A stretch of DNA of 64,000 nucleotides, taken from the NCBI GenBank assembly GCA_035405785.1, contig DAONJS010000013.1, positions 8,189 through 72,188 on the forward strand, in the 5' to 3' direction. Below the pieces are notes generated by a model, which searched no databases, had not been told where the DNA came from, and was given only the letters and a program-made list of their open reading frames with translations. This document shows positions 1 to 8,563 of this stretch, piece after piece. The position numbers were made by a program, and so were the translations under genes. Position 1 is the stretch's first letter. The number at the start of each line of letters is the position of its first letter. Source of the DNA: BPGX01 sp035405785 (GTDB lineage: Bacteria > Bacteroidota > Bacteroidia > B-17B0 > Aurantibacillaceae).

Positions 1-144
1 TGCACAGAACATAAAAATAGCGGAATGCCTGGTACTTCTCGCTACATTACAACAAAAAACAAAAAAAATACACCAGACAGATTGGAACTTAAAAAGTACA
101 ATCCTATTCTAAAAAAATATACTATTCATAAAGAAATTAAATAA
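1..144 (+). CDS. rpmG: 50S ribosomal protein L33 (5' end outside window)
   Basis: The frame open from base 1 encodes the last 47 residues of bacterial L33, including the typical stretch CTEHKNSGMPGTSRY followed by a Lys-rich tail ending YTIHKEIK. L33 is a small protein of the large ribosomal subunit near the E site. The N-terminal dozen or so residues lie before the window. The next gene starts 11 bases downstream and is the usual L33 neighbour in Bacteroidota, so a co-transcribed rpmB-rpmG-DUF4295 unit is likely. The family assignment is secure. Confidence 0.95.
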   Translation, partial: CTEHKNSGMPGTSRYITTKNKKNTPDRLELKKYNPILKKYTIHKEIK

Positions 145-155
145 AACTTAAAAAT

Positions 156-323
156 ATGGCAAAGAAAACAGTTGCAACACTTAGAACAGGTAAAGGAAAA
201 GATTTTGCAAAAGTAATTAAACCTATCAAAACTGCAAAAGGCACTTATTCATTTAAAGAAGCCGTTGTTCATATTGATCACATTCAGGATTTTCTAAAAG
301 AAAAAGAAGGAAGTAAAAAATAA
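156..323 (+). CDS. DUF4295 family small basic protein
   Basis: A 55-residue basic protein beginning MAKKTVATLRTGKGKDF, too short for a 60-residue ORF cutoff. It matches the DUF4295 family, a Bacteroidota-specific small protein of unknown function almost always encoded between rpmG and ftsY. That is its position here, 11 bases after L33 and about 100 bases before ftsY. The Lys-rich composition and ribosomal-operon location suggest association with the ribosome or RNA, which is inference only. A strong terminator follows at 348-389, so it ends the transcription unit. Confidence 0.9.
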   Translation: MAKKTVATLRTGKGKDFAKVIKPIKTAKGTYSFKEAVVHIDHIQDFLKEKEGSKK

Positions 324-347
324 ACCTCTTTGAATAAACATATTCAT

Positions 348-389
348 AAAATCCCGATTTCTTTTAAAGAGTCGGGATTTTTCTTTTAT
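348..389 (+). terminator. Rho-independent terminator after rpmG-DUF4295
   Basis: Perfect 10-bp stem AAAATCCCGA (348-357) / TCGGGATTTT (372-381) with a 14-base loop, followed by a T-rich tail. It lies 24 bases after the DUF4295 stop and before ftsY, so ftsY probably has its own promoter or depends on read-through. Confidence 0.88.
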
Positions 390-424
390 TAAATTTACGC
401 TCTCAAATTTTAATACACATTGAA

Positions 425-1378
425 ATGATAAAGTTTTTAAAAAATCTTTTTGGAAAAAGCGAACAACAAGAAAAGGAAGAGTTGCAACAATCTTTACAGA
501 AAACCAAATCGGGTTTATTTGAAAAAATATCTCGTGCTATTGCAGGAAAATCAAAAGTTGATGATGAAATTTTAGATGAACTTGAAGCCGCACTCATATC
601 TGCTGATGTAGGTGTTGATACAACTATTGAAATAATTGAACGACTACAAAAAAGGGTAAAAGAACAAAAGTACCTTAATACCGATGAACTTCATCAGATT
701 CTTCAGCAGGAAATTGAACAAATGATGGTTACTCCGCAACAGGATATTTTTTATTCTAATGAAAAACCTTATGTAATAATGGTTGTTGGCGTAAATGGAG
801 TAGGGAAGACCACTACTATTGGAAAATTGGCTAATATGTTCAAACAAAGTGGTTATTCTGTTTTGTTAGGAGCAGCAGATACATTTCGTGCGGCGGCAAT
901 AGATCAACTTAAAGTTTGGGCAGACAGAGTTAATGTGCCTATTGTTTACCAACAACCCGGTGCTGACCCTGCAAGTGTTGCATTTGATACTTTGCAATCT
1001 GCAAAAGCAAAAAATATAGATGTAGTAATTATAGATACAGCAGGACGCTTACACAATAAAGTGAATCTGATGAATGAATTGAGCAAAGTAAGAAATGTAA
1101 TGAAAAAAATTTTACCAAATGCTCCTCACGAAGTATTATTAGTATTAGATGCAACAACTGGTCAAAATGCGTTTGAACAATGTAAGCAATTTACTAACGC
1201 TACTCAAGTAAATGCTATTGCTCTTACAAAATTAGATGGAACAGCTAAAGGAGGTGTAGCTATTGGATTATCTCATCAATTTAAAGTGCCTATAAAATAC
1301 ATTGGTACTGGCGAAAAAATAACAGATATTCAACTTTTTGATTCAAAAAAATACATTCAATCTATTTTTGAAAAATAA
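425..1378 (+). CDS. ftsY: Signal recognition particle receptor FtsY
   Basis: SRP-receptor GTPase that docks SRP-ribosome complexes at the membrane for co-translational insertion. The 317-residue protein has a short acidic/charged N-terminal region, an NG-type helical N domain (about 30-105) and the GTPase domain. Visible motifs are the P-loop GVNGVGKTT (122-130), the insertion-box region ADTFRAAA, DTAGR (204-208) and TKLDGTAKGG (268-277). The long acidic A domain of E. coli FtsY is absent, as is normal for Bacteroidota. The gene follows DUF4295 in the conserved order and precedes an OmpH-like gene by 12 bases, suggesting co-transcription of those two. Confidence 0.97.
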   Translation: MIKFLKNLFGKSEQQEKEELQQSLQKTKSGLFEKISRAIAGKSKVDDEILDELEAALISADVGVDTTIEIIERLQKRVKEQKYLNTDELHQILQQEIEQMMVTPQQDIFYSNEKPYVIMVVGVNGVGKTTTIGKLANMFKQSGYSVLLGAADTFRAAAIDQLKVWADRVNVPIVYQQPGADPASVAFDTLQSAKAKNIDVVIIDTAGRLHNKVNLMNELSKVRNVMKKILPNAPHEVLLVLDATTGQNAFEQCKQFTNATQVNAIALTKLDGTAKGGVAIGLSHQFKVPIKYIGTGEKITDIQLFDSKKYIQSIFEK

Positions 1379-1390
1379 AAATTAAAAATT

Positions 1391-2041
1391 ATGCTAAGTT
1401 CAAAATTAAAAGACATCTTACTCATTATTCTTACATTAAGTGTAGTAGTTCTATTTATTCTTTTGTTTAAATTTAAATCTGCCAACAACAATTCAGATAT
1501 TAAAACTAACAATACACAAACAACAAGTAGTAATAATAGTACTAATAGCACATCTTCATTACCAGATGGAAAAATTGCATTTGTCAATATTGATACCATT
1601 AATGAAAAATATCTTTACATTTCAGATATTGTAAAACAAATGAAAGCAAAGAAAGAAAAAATTGAGGCACAATTACAATCAATGATGACTCAATTTCAGC
1701 AGGATTATGAAGCATTTCAGCAATCCGCACAGGCAGGTATAGCACCACCTTCTGAACTTGAAAAACAAAAAAGAAAATTAGAACAACAACAAAGAGATAT
1801 TCAAAATAAGCAATTACAAATGGATAATTTAGCGGCAGAGTTACAAGAAAAAAACGAACAACTTCAAAAAGACATGAAAGAATTTATGAATAGATTCAAT
1901 AATGGAAAATACGATTACATATTATCATATTCTGAAGCATTGCCAAATGTTTTGTTTGCAAATCCAAAATACGATATTACAAATGAAGTGATTAAAGCAT
2001 TGAACGAGGAGTATATTCAGAAATCAAAACAAAATAAGTAG
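1391..2041 (+). CDS. OmpH/Skp-family membrane-anchored periplasmic protein
   Basis: A 216-residue protein with one N-terminal hydrophobic segment (about 8-28), then a low-complexity linker rich in Asn, Ser and Thr (33-55). An OmpH/Skp-like domain follows: beta segment GKIAFVNIDTI, then a long charged coiled coil (about 80-165) rich in Lys, Glu and Gln. Skp-type proteins are trimeric chaperones that hold unfolded outer-membrane proteins. The C-terminal part (NKYDYILSYSEALPNVLFANP-like, roughly 172-205) matches the second strand region of the family. The uncleaved-looking anchor and linker differ from classical soluble Skp. It sits 12 bases after ftsY and converges on the gene ending at 2053. 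Confidence 0.8.
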   Translation: MLSSKLKDILLIILTLSVVVLFILLFKFKSANNNSDIKTNNTQTTSSNNSTNSTSSLPDGKIAFVNIDTINEKYLYISDIVKQMKAKKEKIEAQLQSMMTQFQQDYEAFQQSAQAGIAPPSELEKQKRKLEQQQRDIQNKQLQMDNLAAELQEKNEQLQKDMKEFMNRFNNGKYDYILSYSEALPNVLFANPKYDITNEVIKALNEEYIQKSKQNK

Positions 2042-2052
2042 TAAAATTAAAA

Positions 2053-2451
2053 TTATTTTTTATTTGATTTGGTTTTATTTTTATCATTCTTTTTAATGGT
2101 TTTAATTTTTTCAATAACTTCTATAATAGCTGGTTTTATTAAATGTTTCCAGATTATTTCAAAAAGTATAAAAGTAGAACATTCAAAGTATTTTTCAATT
2201 TCATATTTGAAGCTGGGTGTAATAATAAAGTAAGGTTTTATTTTTTCACTAATTGATGTATAGTAGAAATTAGTTTTAATATAACCAGTTTTAGAAATGT
2301 TACTTAAACAAATTTTAATTTCAAAATGTTTTTGCAGTAATTGTTCATTGATTTTTTCTTTTTGATTAAAATATACTGAAACATTCTTATGTGAATAATA
2401 ATTTATTTTGAATTTAGAATTATTTTTTGAAAAATTAGTTTGATAAAACAT
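2053..2451 (-). CDS. Hypothetical protein
   Basis: I do not recognise this 132-residue protein. It is Lys/Asn/Ile-rich and basic, has no signal peptide, and ends in a very Lys-rich tail. A longer frame would begin at a TTG at 2478. I prefer the ATG at 2449-2451 (MFYQTNFSKNN) because a TATATTTG promoter element lies at 2464-2471, upstream of that ATG and inside the longer frame. Codon use is extremely AT-rich. It stands alone between the convergent OmpH gene and a repeat-bearing gap. It could be a real orphan gene or a chance frame in AT-rich DNA; the promoter match favours the former. Confidence 0.5.
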   Translation of the reverse strand: MFYQTNFSKNNSKFKINYYSHKNVSVYFNQKEKINEQLLQKHFEIKICLSNISKTGYIKTNFYYTSISEKIKPYFIITPSFKYEIEKYFECSTFILFEIIWKHLIKPAIIEVIEKIKTIKKNDKNKTKSNKK

Positions 2452-2463
2452 AATTTTTTTGTA

Positions 2464-2471
2464 CAAATATA
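2464..2471 (-). promoter_or_regulatory. Bacteroidota -7 element (TATATTTG)
   Basis: On the minus strand the sequence reads TATATTTG, a perfect TAnnTTTG match, 12 bases before the ATG at 2451. No TTTG element is found at the expected 19-23 base spacing, so this is a half-match only. Confidence 0.4.
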
Positions 2472-2619
2472 ATAACAAAATAGTGCAGTATAAATTTCAC
2501 GGGTTATGCAATCTGAAACAATATTATAAATCTAAAAATTAGATTAATTAAATTTCTTCGACTCAATAATGAAATGTTTCTAAAAACAGTAATAAAAACT
2601 CAAAACTCAACACTCAAAA

Positions 2620-2673
2620 TGCTGACAATTTTGCTACGCAAAATATCAGCATGCTGACCGAGAGCGTCAGCAC
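2620..2673 (+). repeat. Double-hairpin repeat, family A copy 1
   Basis: Two adjacent inverted repeats. The first pairs GCTGACAATTTTGC with GCAAAATATCAGC (2621-2650). The second is TGCTGAC (2652-2658) / GTCAGCA (2666-2672). It is preceded by short AAAACTC/CACTCAAAA repeats. Related copies are at 24938-24991, 29658-29709, 46965-47017 and 61515-61567. It lies just after the 3' end of the leftward thioredoxin gene, so it could also act as a terminator. Confidence 0.8.
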
Positions 2674-2682
2674 TAATAACTA

Positions 2683-3000
2683 TTAAAGAAGTGCATCTAA
2701 TTTTGCTTTGATGTTGGGCTTTGGAACAGCACCAATTAACTTATCTACTACTTTACCATCTTTGAAAAATAATAATGTAGGAATACTTCTTATTCCATAA
2801 TTAGTTGGCGTTACAGGATTTTCATCTGTATTTAGTTTTACAATCACTGCTTTGCCTTCATATTCTTTTGAAAGTTCTTCAATGATTGGACCAATTGCAC
2901 GGCAAGGGCCACACCATTCTGCCCAAAAATCAACTAACACGGGCTTATCACTTGATAAAACAATTTGTTCAAAATTTGAGTCATTTACTTGTTGTGCCAT
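2683..3000 (-). CDS. trxA: Thioredoxin
   Basis: A 105-residue classical thioredoxin with the redox motif WCGPC (residues 29-33), the preceding VLVDFWAE strand, the cis-proline segment SIPTLLFF and the final amphipathic helix. It reduces protein disulfides in the cytoplasm using thioredoxin reductase. The open frame extends to 3024, but MAQQVNDSNF at 3000 matches the family length, so I start there. It is transcribed divergently from dxs (87 bases between starts). Assignment is secure; whether it is the main or an accessory thioredoxin cannot be judged. Confidence 0.95.
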   Translation of the reverse strand: MAQQVNDSNFEQIVLSSDKPVLVDFWAEWCGPCRAIGPIIEELSKEYEGKAVIVKLNTDENPVTPTNYGIRSIPTLLFFKDGKVVDKLIGAVPKPNIKAKLDALL

Positions 3001-3059
3001 AATTTTTTTGTGGCAAATTTGCATATTTTTTTACACTTCATCAAAATAAAAGTTTTCTG

Positions 3060-3067
3060 TATATTTG
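3060..3067 (+). promoter_or_regulatory. Probable dxs promoter -7 element (TATATTTG)
   Basis: TATATTTG matches the Bacteroidota TAnnTTTG element 19 bases before the dxs ATG. A clear TTTG at the expected upstream spacing is missing. Confidence 0.5.
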
Positions 3068-3086
3068 CCAAAACTTAAATCGTAAA

Positions 3087-5057
3087 ATGAAAATTGTGAA
3101 TCCATCTATAATAGCAGGTGAAAAATTATCTAAAATCAACTCGCCTGACGACCTTAAAAAATTTAAAATTGATGAACTGCCTGAAATTGCCAAAGAACTT
3201 AGGGAGTTTATCATTGATGTAGTTTCTACTAAAGGTGGTCATTTCGGAGCGTCATTAGGAGTTGTGGAATTAACAGTTGCATTGCATTATGTTTTTAATA
3301 CACCTTATGATTTATTGGTGTGGGATGTTGGTCATCAGGCATACGGGCATAAAATTTTGACGGGCAGAAGAGATGTTTTTCATACTAATAGAAAATACAA
3401 AGGCATCAGTGGTTTCCCAAAGAGAAGTGAAAGTATATATGATACATTTGGAGTAGGACATTCTTCTACATCTATTGGTGCGGCACTTGGAATGGCTGTT
3501 GCATCTCAACTTTCCGGATTAAAAGATAAACACCATATTGCTGTAATAGGAGATGGTGCAATGACTGCTGGGATGGCGTTTGAAGCTCTCAATCATGCAG
3601 GACATCTTAATGCAAATTTACTAGTTATCCTGAATGATAATCACATGAGTATTGATCCAAATGTGGGAGCATTATCAGATTATTTGTTAGATATTTCAAC
3701 TTCACAAACTTACAATAAGTTAAAAGATGAGGTTTGGAACTGGTTAGGAAAATTATCAAAGTTAGGTCCAATTGCTCAAGATATTGCATCAAAAGTTGAA
3801 AATGCTATTAAAACTTCATTGCTTAAACAAAGTAATTTATTTGAGTCATTGAATTTTAGATATTTTGGTCCGGTTGATGGACACGATGTTGTTCGTTTAA
3901 CGCAGGTATTAAATGATATTAAAAATATACCGGGACCAAAACTTTTGCATGTTCTTACTAAAAAAGGGAAAGGATATAAATTTTCTGAAGAAGGAGATGA
4001 AACATTATGGCATGCACCGGGTTTATTTAATAAAGAAACAGGTGAATTAATTAAAGTTGTTCCACCAAAACCGCAACCACCAAAATATCAGGATGTATTT
4101 GGTTATACCATTGTAGAATTAGCAGAACAAAATCCTAAGATAGTAGGGATAACGCCTGCTATGCCTTCAGGATGTTCATTAAATATCATGATGAAAGCCA
4201 TGCCTGACAGAGCATTTGATGTGGGAATTGCAGAACAACATGCGGTAACTTTTAGTGCAGGTCTTGCCACACAAGGATATATTCCTTTCTGCAACATTTA
4301 TTCATCATTTATGCAGAGGGCTTATGATCAGGTAATTCATGATGTTGCATTACAAAAATTGAAGGTAATTTTTTGCTTAGACAGAGGAGGTTTAGTTGGA
4401 GCTGATGGACCAACTCATCATGGAGTATTTGACCTTGCGTATTTCAGATGTATTCCAAACATGATTGTAGCAGCACCTATGAATGAAGTTGAACTGAGAA
4501 ACATGATGTATACAGCCACATTAGATGAAGTTCAATTGCCAATGAGTATTCGTTATCCTAGAGGAAATGGCGTATTAACTGATTGGAAAAAACCATTTGA
4601 AAAAATTGAAATTGGTAAGGGAAGAAAGATTAAAGACGGTAAGGAAATCTGTTTCTTAAGTATTGGACATATTGGAAATTTTGTAACAGAAGCTATTCAA
4701 ACTTTACAAGAAAAATATAAGATAAATCCAGCCCAATATGATATGAGATTTGTAAAACCTATTGATGAAGAAATTTTACATGAAGCATTGAGCAAATATC
4801 CTGTTATTATTACAATAGAAGATGGAACGATAATTGGAGGATTAGGAAGTGCAGTATTAGAATTTATGGCAGATAATTATTATAAAAATCAAGTAATTAG
4901 AATGGGAATTCCTGATAGATTTATTGAACATGGTGAACCAATGGAACTTTATGAGGAATGTGGAATTTCACCAAATAAAATTGTTGAAAAAGTTTTGGAA
5001 ATTAAATCGCAAAAATTAAAATCAAATAAGAAATTTTATAAAGCATCGACCAATTGA
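3087..5057 (+). CDS. dxs: 1-deoxy-D-xylulose-5-phosphate synthase
   Basis: Catalyses the thiamine-diphosphate-dependent condensation of pyruvate and glyceraldehyde-3-phosphate, the first step of the MEP isoprenoid pathway. The 656-residue protein shows the N-terminal GGHFGASLGVVELT segment with the substrate-binding His, the ThDP/Mg motif GDGAM (155-159) through NDNHMS (183-188), the central DRGGLVGADGPTHHG region and the C-terminal transketolase-like domain. The length is slightly above the usual 620-640 because of a short C-terminal extension. It is read divergently from trxA and stands as a single gene. The isoprenoid product presumably feeds undecaprenyl phosphate, used by uppP and the PBP elsewhere in the window. 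Confidence 0.97.
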   Translation: MKIVNPSIIAGEKLSKINSPDDLKKFKIDELPEIAKELREFIIDVVSTKGGHFGASLGVVELTVALHYVFNTPYDLLVWDVGHQAYGHKILTGRRDVFHTNRKYKGISGFPKRSESIYDTFGVGHSSTSIGAALGMAVASQLSGLKDKHHIAVIGDGAMTAGMAFEALNHAGHLNANLLVILNDNHMSIDPNVGALSDYLLDISTSQTYNKLKDEVWNWLGKLSKLGPIAQDIASKVENAIKTSLLKQSNLFESLNFRYFGPVDGHDVVRLTQVLNDIKNIPGPKLLHVLTKKGKGYKFSEEGDETLWHAPGLFNKETGELIKVVPPKPQPPKYQDVFGYTIVELAEQNPKIVGITPAMPSGCSLNIMMKAMPDRAFDVGIAEQHAVTFSAGLATQGYIPFCNIYSSFMQRAYDQVIHDVALQKLKVIFCLDRGGLVGADGPTHHGVFDLAYFRCIPNMIVAAPMNEVELRNMMYTATLDEVQLPMSIRYPRGNGVLTDWKKPFEKIEIGKGRKIKDGKEICFLSIGHIGNFVTEAIQTLQEKYKINPAQYDMRFVKPIDEEILHEALSKYPVIITIEDGTIIGGLGSAVLEFMADNYYKNQVIRMGIPDRFIEHGEPMELYEECGISPNKIVEKVLEIKSQKLKSNKKFYKASTN

Positions 5058-5136
5058 TCTTAAGAGATAAAATATCAATGAAAAGTTATATTTATCCAAT
5101 AAAATTTGTGAATACAATTAATTGAAAAATTTTTCC

Positions 5137-5144
5137 TATATTTG
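5137..5144 (+). promoter_or_regulatory. Probable promoter -7 element (TATATTTG)
   Basis: TATATTTG precedes the ATG at 5169 by 24 bases. It falls around an apparent upstream start at 5142, which argues that translation begins at 5169 rather than there. No clear partner TTTG at 19-23 bases. Confidence 0.5.
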
Positions 5145-5168
5145 CAGCATAAAAAAATTTTTACAACT

Positions 5169-6206
5169 ATGAAAAAATTAATTTTACCATTTTTAGGATT
5201 AAGTGCAGTAACAATTTCTGCACAAACATTAAATCAAAGTACACATGCCCCTGCTGTTGGAGACGTGTATGTTTATTATCAGGCAGATCCCGCAAGTTTA
5301 CCTTCTAATTTAGGAAATGCAGGTAGTGGTAACTTATTTAATTTTTCAGGATTAAATATTATTTCTTCCCCTTCATATACAAGTCATGGTGTAACACCTG
5401 TATCAACAGGAAGTATGGCAGCATATCCAAGTGCTAATGTAGCTGTAAATACTGGAACTGATAATGTATTTTACAATTCATTGAGTAATAAATTAGAATA
5501 TTACGGTGGTTCAATGACATTAGGAGGATATTCTGTATTATTAAATTATTCAACTCCTGCTGTTTTAGGTATATATCCAATGAGTTTAGGTACAACAAAT
5601 ACAAATACTGTTTCAGGAACAATTAACGCAATGGGAAATAGTGGTAACTTTAAAGGTACAGTTAGTTTTACTGCTAATGCAACAGGTACTATTCAAGTTC
5701 CTGGTGCTACATATACTAATGTAATTAGAGTTGAAATGCAGCAAAATATTACATTTACTATTAATTTCGTTCAAGGTACATTAACTGTTGAACAATATGA
5801 TTACTATACACCAAGTTATTCAAATTTTCCTAATCCAAACAATAATTGGCCGCTTTTAACTGTACAAGCATCAACTATTAGTTCAACTATTGGGGGCACA
5901 TCAACTCAAACAATTGTAAATATAAATCAAAATTATCAAACATTAAATGTTTCTAATACAAGTTTACCAGTTCAGAATGAATTAAGTATTTTCCCTAATC
6001 CTGTAAAAGATAATTTTTCAATCATCACAAATAATTCTACATTGCAAAAAATTCAAATTTTAGACATTAATGGCAAAATCATTAAGGATGTAAATCCAGC
6101 AAATAAAAATGTAGATTGTTCTACATTATCTAATGGCACATACATTATTCAAGCAGAAGATAAATCAGGAAAAATTATTACTGAGAAAATTGTTGTACAA
6201 CACTAA
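5169..6206 (+). CDS. Secreted protein with type A T9SS sorting domain
   Basis: A 345-residue protein beginning with a Sec signal peptide (MKKLILPFLGLSAVTISAQ, cleavage after about 19). The central region (about 25-265) is rich in Ser, Thr, Asn and Gly with no family I recognise, likely beta-rich. The C-terminal ~75 residues are a T9SS type A sorting domain: LSIFPNPVKDNFSI, then ILDINGKIIKD, then LSNGTYIIQAE and a final EKIVVQ. Such proteins cross the outer membrane by the T9SS and lose the domain on attachment or release. The frame is open from 5142, but the signal peptide fixes the start at 5169. It is a single gene with its own promoter element and terminator. Confidence 0.88.
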   Translation: MKKLILPFLGLSAVTISAQTLNQSTHAPAVGDVYVYYQADPASLPSNLGNAGSGNLFNFSGLNIISSPSYTSHGVTPVSTGSMAAYPSANVAVNTGTDNVFYNSLSNKLEYYGGSMTLGGYSVLLNYSTPAVLGIYPMSLGTTNTNTVSGTINAMGNSGNFKGTVSFTANATGTIQVPGATYTNVIRVEMQQNITFTINFVQGTLTVEQYDYYTPSYSNFPNPNNNWPLLTVQASTISSTIGGTSTQTIVNINQNYQTLNVSNTSLPVQNELSIFPNPVKDNFSIITNNSTLQKIQILDINGKIIKDVNPANKNVDCSTLSNGTYIIQAEDKSGKIITEKIVVQH

Positions 6207-6234
6207 AGCTTTCTGTTAGTTCTCATTTAATAAT

Positions 6235-6267
6235 AAAAAAGCCCTTCGCAATTAAAAGGGCTTTTTT
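6235..6267. terminator. Bidirectional Rho-independent terminator
   Basis: AAAAAAGCCCTT (6235-6246) pairs perfectly with AAGGGCTTTTTT (6256-6267) around a 9-base loop. With T-tracts on both strands it can end the rightward T9SS gene (stop 6206) and the leftward UXS gene (stop 6273). Confidence 0.92.
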
Positions 6268-6272
6268 GTTAC

Positions 6273-7265
6273 TTACCTATTCCACTTTGTAAGATCTTTG
6301 AATTCTTTTTCTTGAACCAATTTTTCTTTGGGTAATGATTTGAAGTATTCGAGTGTTCTTTTTAATCCTTCTTTGCGTGAAATTTTTGGTTCCCAACCTA
6401 AAAGTTTTTTGGCTAATGTTATATCGGGTTTTCTTTGCTTTGGATCATCTTGCATTGGAGGTAATGAAATCAATTTACTTTTTGAATTAGTTAATTGAAT
6501 AATTTCTTCTCCAAATTCTTTAATTGTTATTTCTTCAGGATTACCTATATTTACAGGTAAATGATAGTCCGATAGCAATAATCTGTAAATGCCTTCAATT
6601 AAATCATCTACATAACAAAAACTACGAGTTTGTGAACCATCACCATACATCGTTAAGTCTTCTCCTCTTAATGCTTGTGCTATAAAAGTGGGTAAAACTC
6701 TGCCATCATTCAAACGCATACGAGGTCCGTATGTATTGAATATCCTTACAATGCGGGTTTCTAATCCGTGTGTTCTGTGGTATGCCATAGTTAATGCTTC
6801 CATAAATCTTTTTGCTTCGTCGTAACATCCGCGAACACCTATAGGATTGACATTTCCCCAGTATGATTCATTTTGTGGATGCACTAAAGGGTCGCCATAC
6901 ACTTCACTTGTAGAAGCCACTAAAACTCTTGCTTTTTTTACTCGTGCTAAACCAAGTATATTATGAGTTCCAAGAGATGATACTTTTAATGTTTGAATAG
7001 GAATTTTCAAATAATCTATTGGGCTTGCAGGCGATGCGAAATGCAGAATATAATGCAATTCTCCCGGAACAAAAACAAATTTTGTAACATCGTGATGATA
7101 AAATTCAAAGTTTGGATTTTTAAACAAGTGTTCAATATTGTGCAAGTCTCCAGTAATTAAATTATCCATTCCTATTACATAATAACCTTCGTTGATAAAT
7201 CTATCACAAAGGTGAGAGCCCAAAAATCCTGCGGCTCCTGTGATTAAAACTCTTTTTTTACTCAT
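6273..7265 (-). CDS. uxs: UDP-glucuronate decarboxylase (UDP-xylose synthase)
   Basis: Extended short-chain dehydrogenase that converts UDP-glucuronate to UDP-xylose and CO2 with bound NAD. The 330-residue protein has the Rossmann motif GAAGFLG (10-16), the catalytic STS (118-120), YDEAK with Tyr148 and Lys152, and the UXS-type stretch RIFNTYGPRMRLNDGRV with the following GDGSQTRSFCYVDDL. The conserved Arg in IGVRGCYDEAKR fits decarboxylases rather than 4-epimerases or dehydratases. It lies 19 bases after a glycosyltransferase, suggesting that the pair contributes to glycan assembly. What the xylose is used for cannot be seen here. Confidence 0.9.
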   Translation of the reverse strand: MSKKRVLITGAAGFLGSHLCDRFINEGYYVIGMDNLITGDLHNIEHLFKNPNFEFYHHDVTKFVFVPGELHYILHFASPASPIDYLKIPIQTLKVSSLGTHNILGLARVKKARVLVASTSEVYGDPLVHPQNESYWGNVNPIGVRGCYDEAKRFMEALTMAYHRTHGLETRIVRIFNTYGPRMRLNDGRVLPTFIAQALRGEDLTMYGDGSQTRSFCYVDDLIEGIYRLLLSDYHLPVNIGNPEEITIKEFGEEIIQLTNSKSKLISLPPMQDDPKQRKPDITLAKKLLGWEPKISRKEGLKRTLEYFKSLPKEKLVQEKEFKDLTKWNR

Positions 7266-7284
7266 AAAAAAATTTTGCCGAAAG

Positions 7285-8436
7285 TTAGCAATTAAATTGT
7301 GTGGAAATGATTTCTTTTAAAATTTGTTTTTCTTTTTCCCAACTTAATTCTTTTTCTGCAATATAAGTATTCTGTTTCCATAGTTGATAATCTTTGTGAT
7401 GAACACTTTCTTTAATTTTTTCTGCGATGTGCTCTGGATGATGATTTTCAATAAAATTACCGATATTTAAATGAGTAATAATTTTTTCAATTTCAGGTAA
7501 TTTTGTTGATAGAACAGGAATGTGGGCTTGTATGTAACTAAAAATTTTATTTGGTAAGCTATACAGGTAGTTCAAATTATTTGGTTTATCAATACTTATA
7601 CCTAAATCTGAATTGCATGTATAATGATATAATTCATCAGCAGGCATTCTTTTTTTGAAAATTATTTTATGAGATAATTTTAAATCTTCTGTCATTTGAT
7701 GTAGTATATTTATTACATCTCCACCTCCTATGATTAGCAAACAATAAGAATCATCAAGAAATTGCATGGCTTGAACTAATTCTTCTGCACCTCTGTGAAT
7801 ATTGATTCCTGTGCCTTGCAGAATGATTATTTTTTTATCTGATGGTAATCCTAATTCTTCTCTTGTTTTTATTTTATTTACAGAAATTGGAATAGATATA
7901 TTTCTAATTACATAAAATTTAGTATGATATTTTTTTTGATACCATTGAGCAATACTTTCATTTACAGTAATAGAAAAAGGTAATTTTGGTAAAATCATTT
8001 TTTCAATTGTTTCCCAGATTTTTTTCTTGATGGATTTTCCTTGTAATTCTGGCACTTCTGTAAAAATCTCGTGAGAATCATAAATTAATTTTAATTGAAA
8101 TAATTTTGAAATAATAAAGTTTGGTATTAAAGTATCTAAATCATTTGAATATAGTAAAATACATTTTTTTCTGTTTTTAATGACTAAAACAAATAGTTTG
8201 AATAAGAGTAAGATATTAAAGCACGCATACATCAAAACAGATTTTCTAAACAATGGATTGATGTGGTAAATTTGATAAGGGTATTTAATTTTTGAAGGAT
8301 TTGTTTTTCCTTTAATTTTTCTACCAATGATATGAACAGAAAAATTTTGTTCTAACAAAGTATTAGCAGTTCTTAATACTCTTTGGTCTGTATAAACATC
8401 AGAAATAACGGATATTAAGCAAACTTTTGATTTCAT
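7285..8436 (-). CDS. Glycosyltransferase, GT4-like (GT-B fold)
   Basis: A 383-residue cytoplasmic glycosyltransferase. The N-terminal half resembles the Glyco_trans_4 acceptor domain (IYSNDLDTLI, LIYDSHEIFTE). The C-terminal half begins with KKIIILQGTGINIHRGAEELV and contains the nucleotide-sugar binding region LPNKIFSYIQAHIPVLSTKLPEI, where the usual E-x7-E pattern is only partly kept. Substrate and linkage are unknown. It is followed by the UDP-xylose synthase gene, so a UDP-xylose-linked pathway is possible but unproven. Its start codon lies at the end of a repeated leader element (8451-8543) shared with the gene at 43607-44467. Confidence 0.8.
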   Translation of the reverse strand: MKSKVCLISVISDVYTDQRVLRTANTLLEQNFSVHIIGRKIKGKTNPSKIKYPYQIYHINPLFRKSVLMYACFNILLLFKLFVLVIKNRKKCILLYSNDLDTLIPNFIISKLFQLKLIYDSHEIFTEVPELQGKSIKKKIWETIEKMILPKLPFSITVNESIAQWYQKKYHTKFYVIRNISIPISVNKIKTREELGLPSDKKIIILQGTGINIHRGAEELVQAMQFLDDSYCLLIIGGGDVINILHQMTEDLKLSHKIIFKKRMPADELYHYTCNSDLGISIDKPNNLNYLYSLPNKIFSYIQAHIPVLSTKLPEIEKIITHLNIGNFIENHHPEHIAEKIKESVHHKDYQLWKQNTYIAEKELSWEKEKQILKEIISTQFNC

Positions 8437-8450
8437 CTGAAATTATTTAT

Positions 8451-8543
8451 TTTTTTGGACAGATGGAACTCTATGATTGCGAACTTCTGAAGGAAGTTAC
8501 TCGTTTTGCTTTGTGCTTGTTCGCAATCATATTCGTTTCATTT
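8451..8543 (-). repeat. Leader-like hairpin repeat, family E copy 1
   Basis: Contains a perfect 12-bp inverted repeat ATGATTGCGAAC (8473-8484) / GTTCGCAATCAT (8519-8530), plus the flanks GGACAGATGGAAC and ATTCGTTTCATTT. A related copy occupies 44491-44578. In both places similarity continues to the start codon of the downstream minus-strand gene. On the minus strand it carries a short frame starting MIANKHK. It is either a mobile structured repeat or a shared cis-regulatory leader. Confidence 0.7.
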
Positions 8544-8563
8544 AAATGGCAAAAATAGAAAAT

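Noticed and set aside
8451..8460. TTTTTTGGACA at the edge of repeat E1 as an inverted end of the IS (TTTTGGACAACAGTG)
   Set aside because: Only about nine bases agree, and the same region aligns better with repeat E2.
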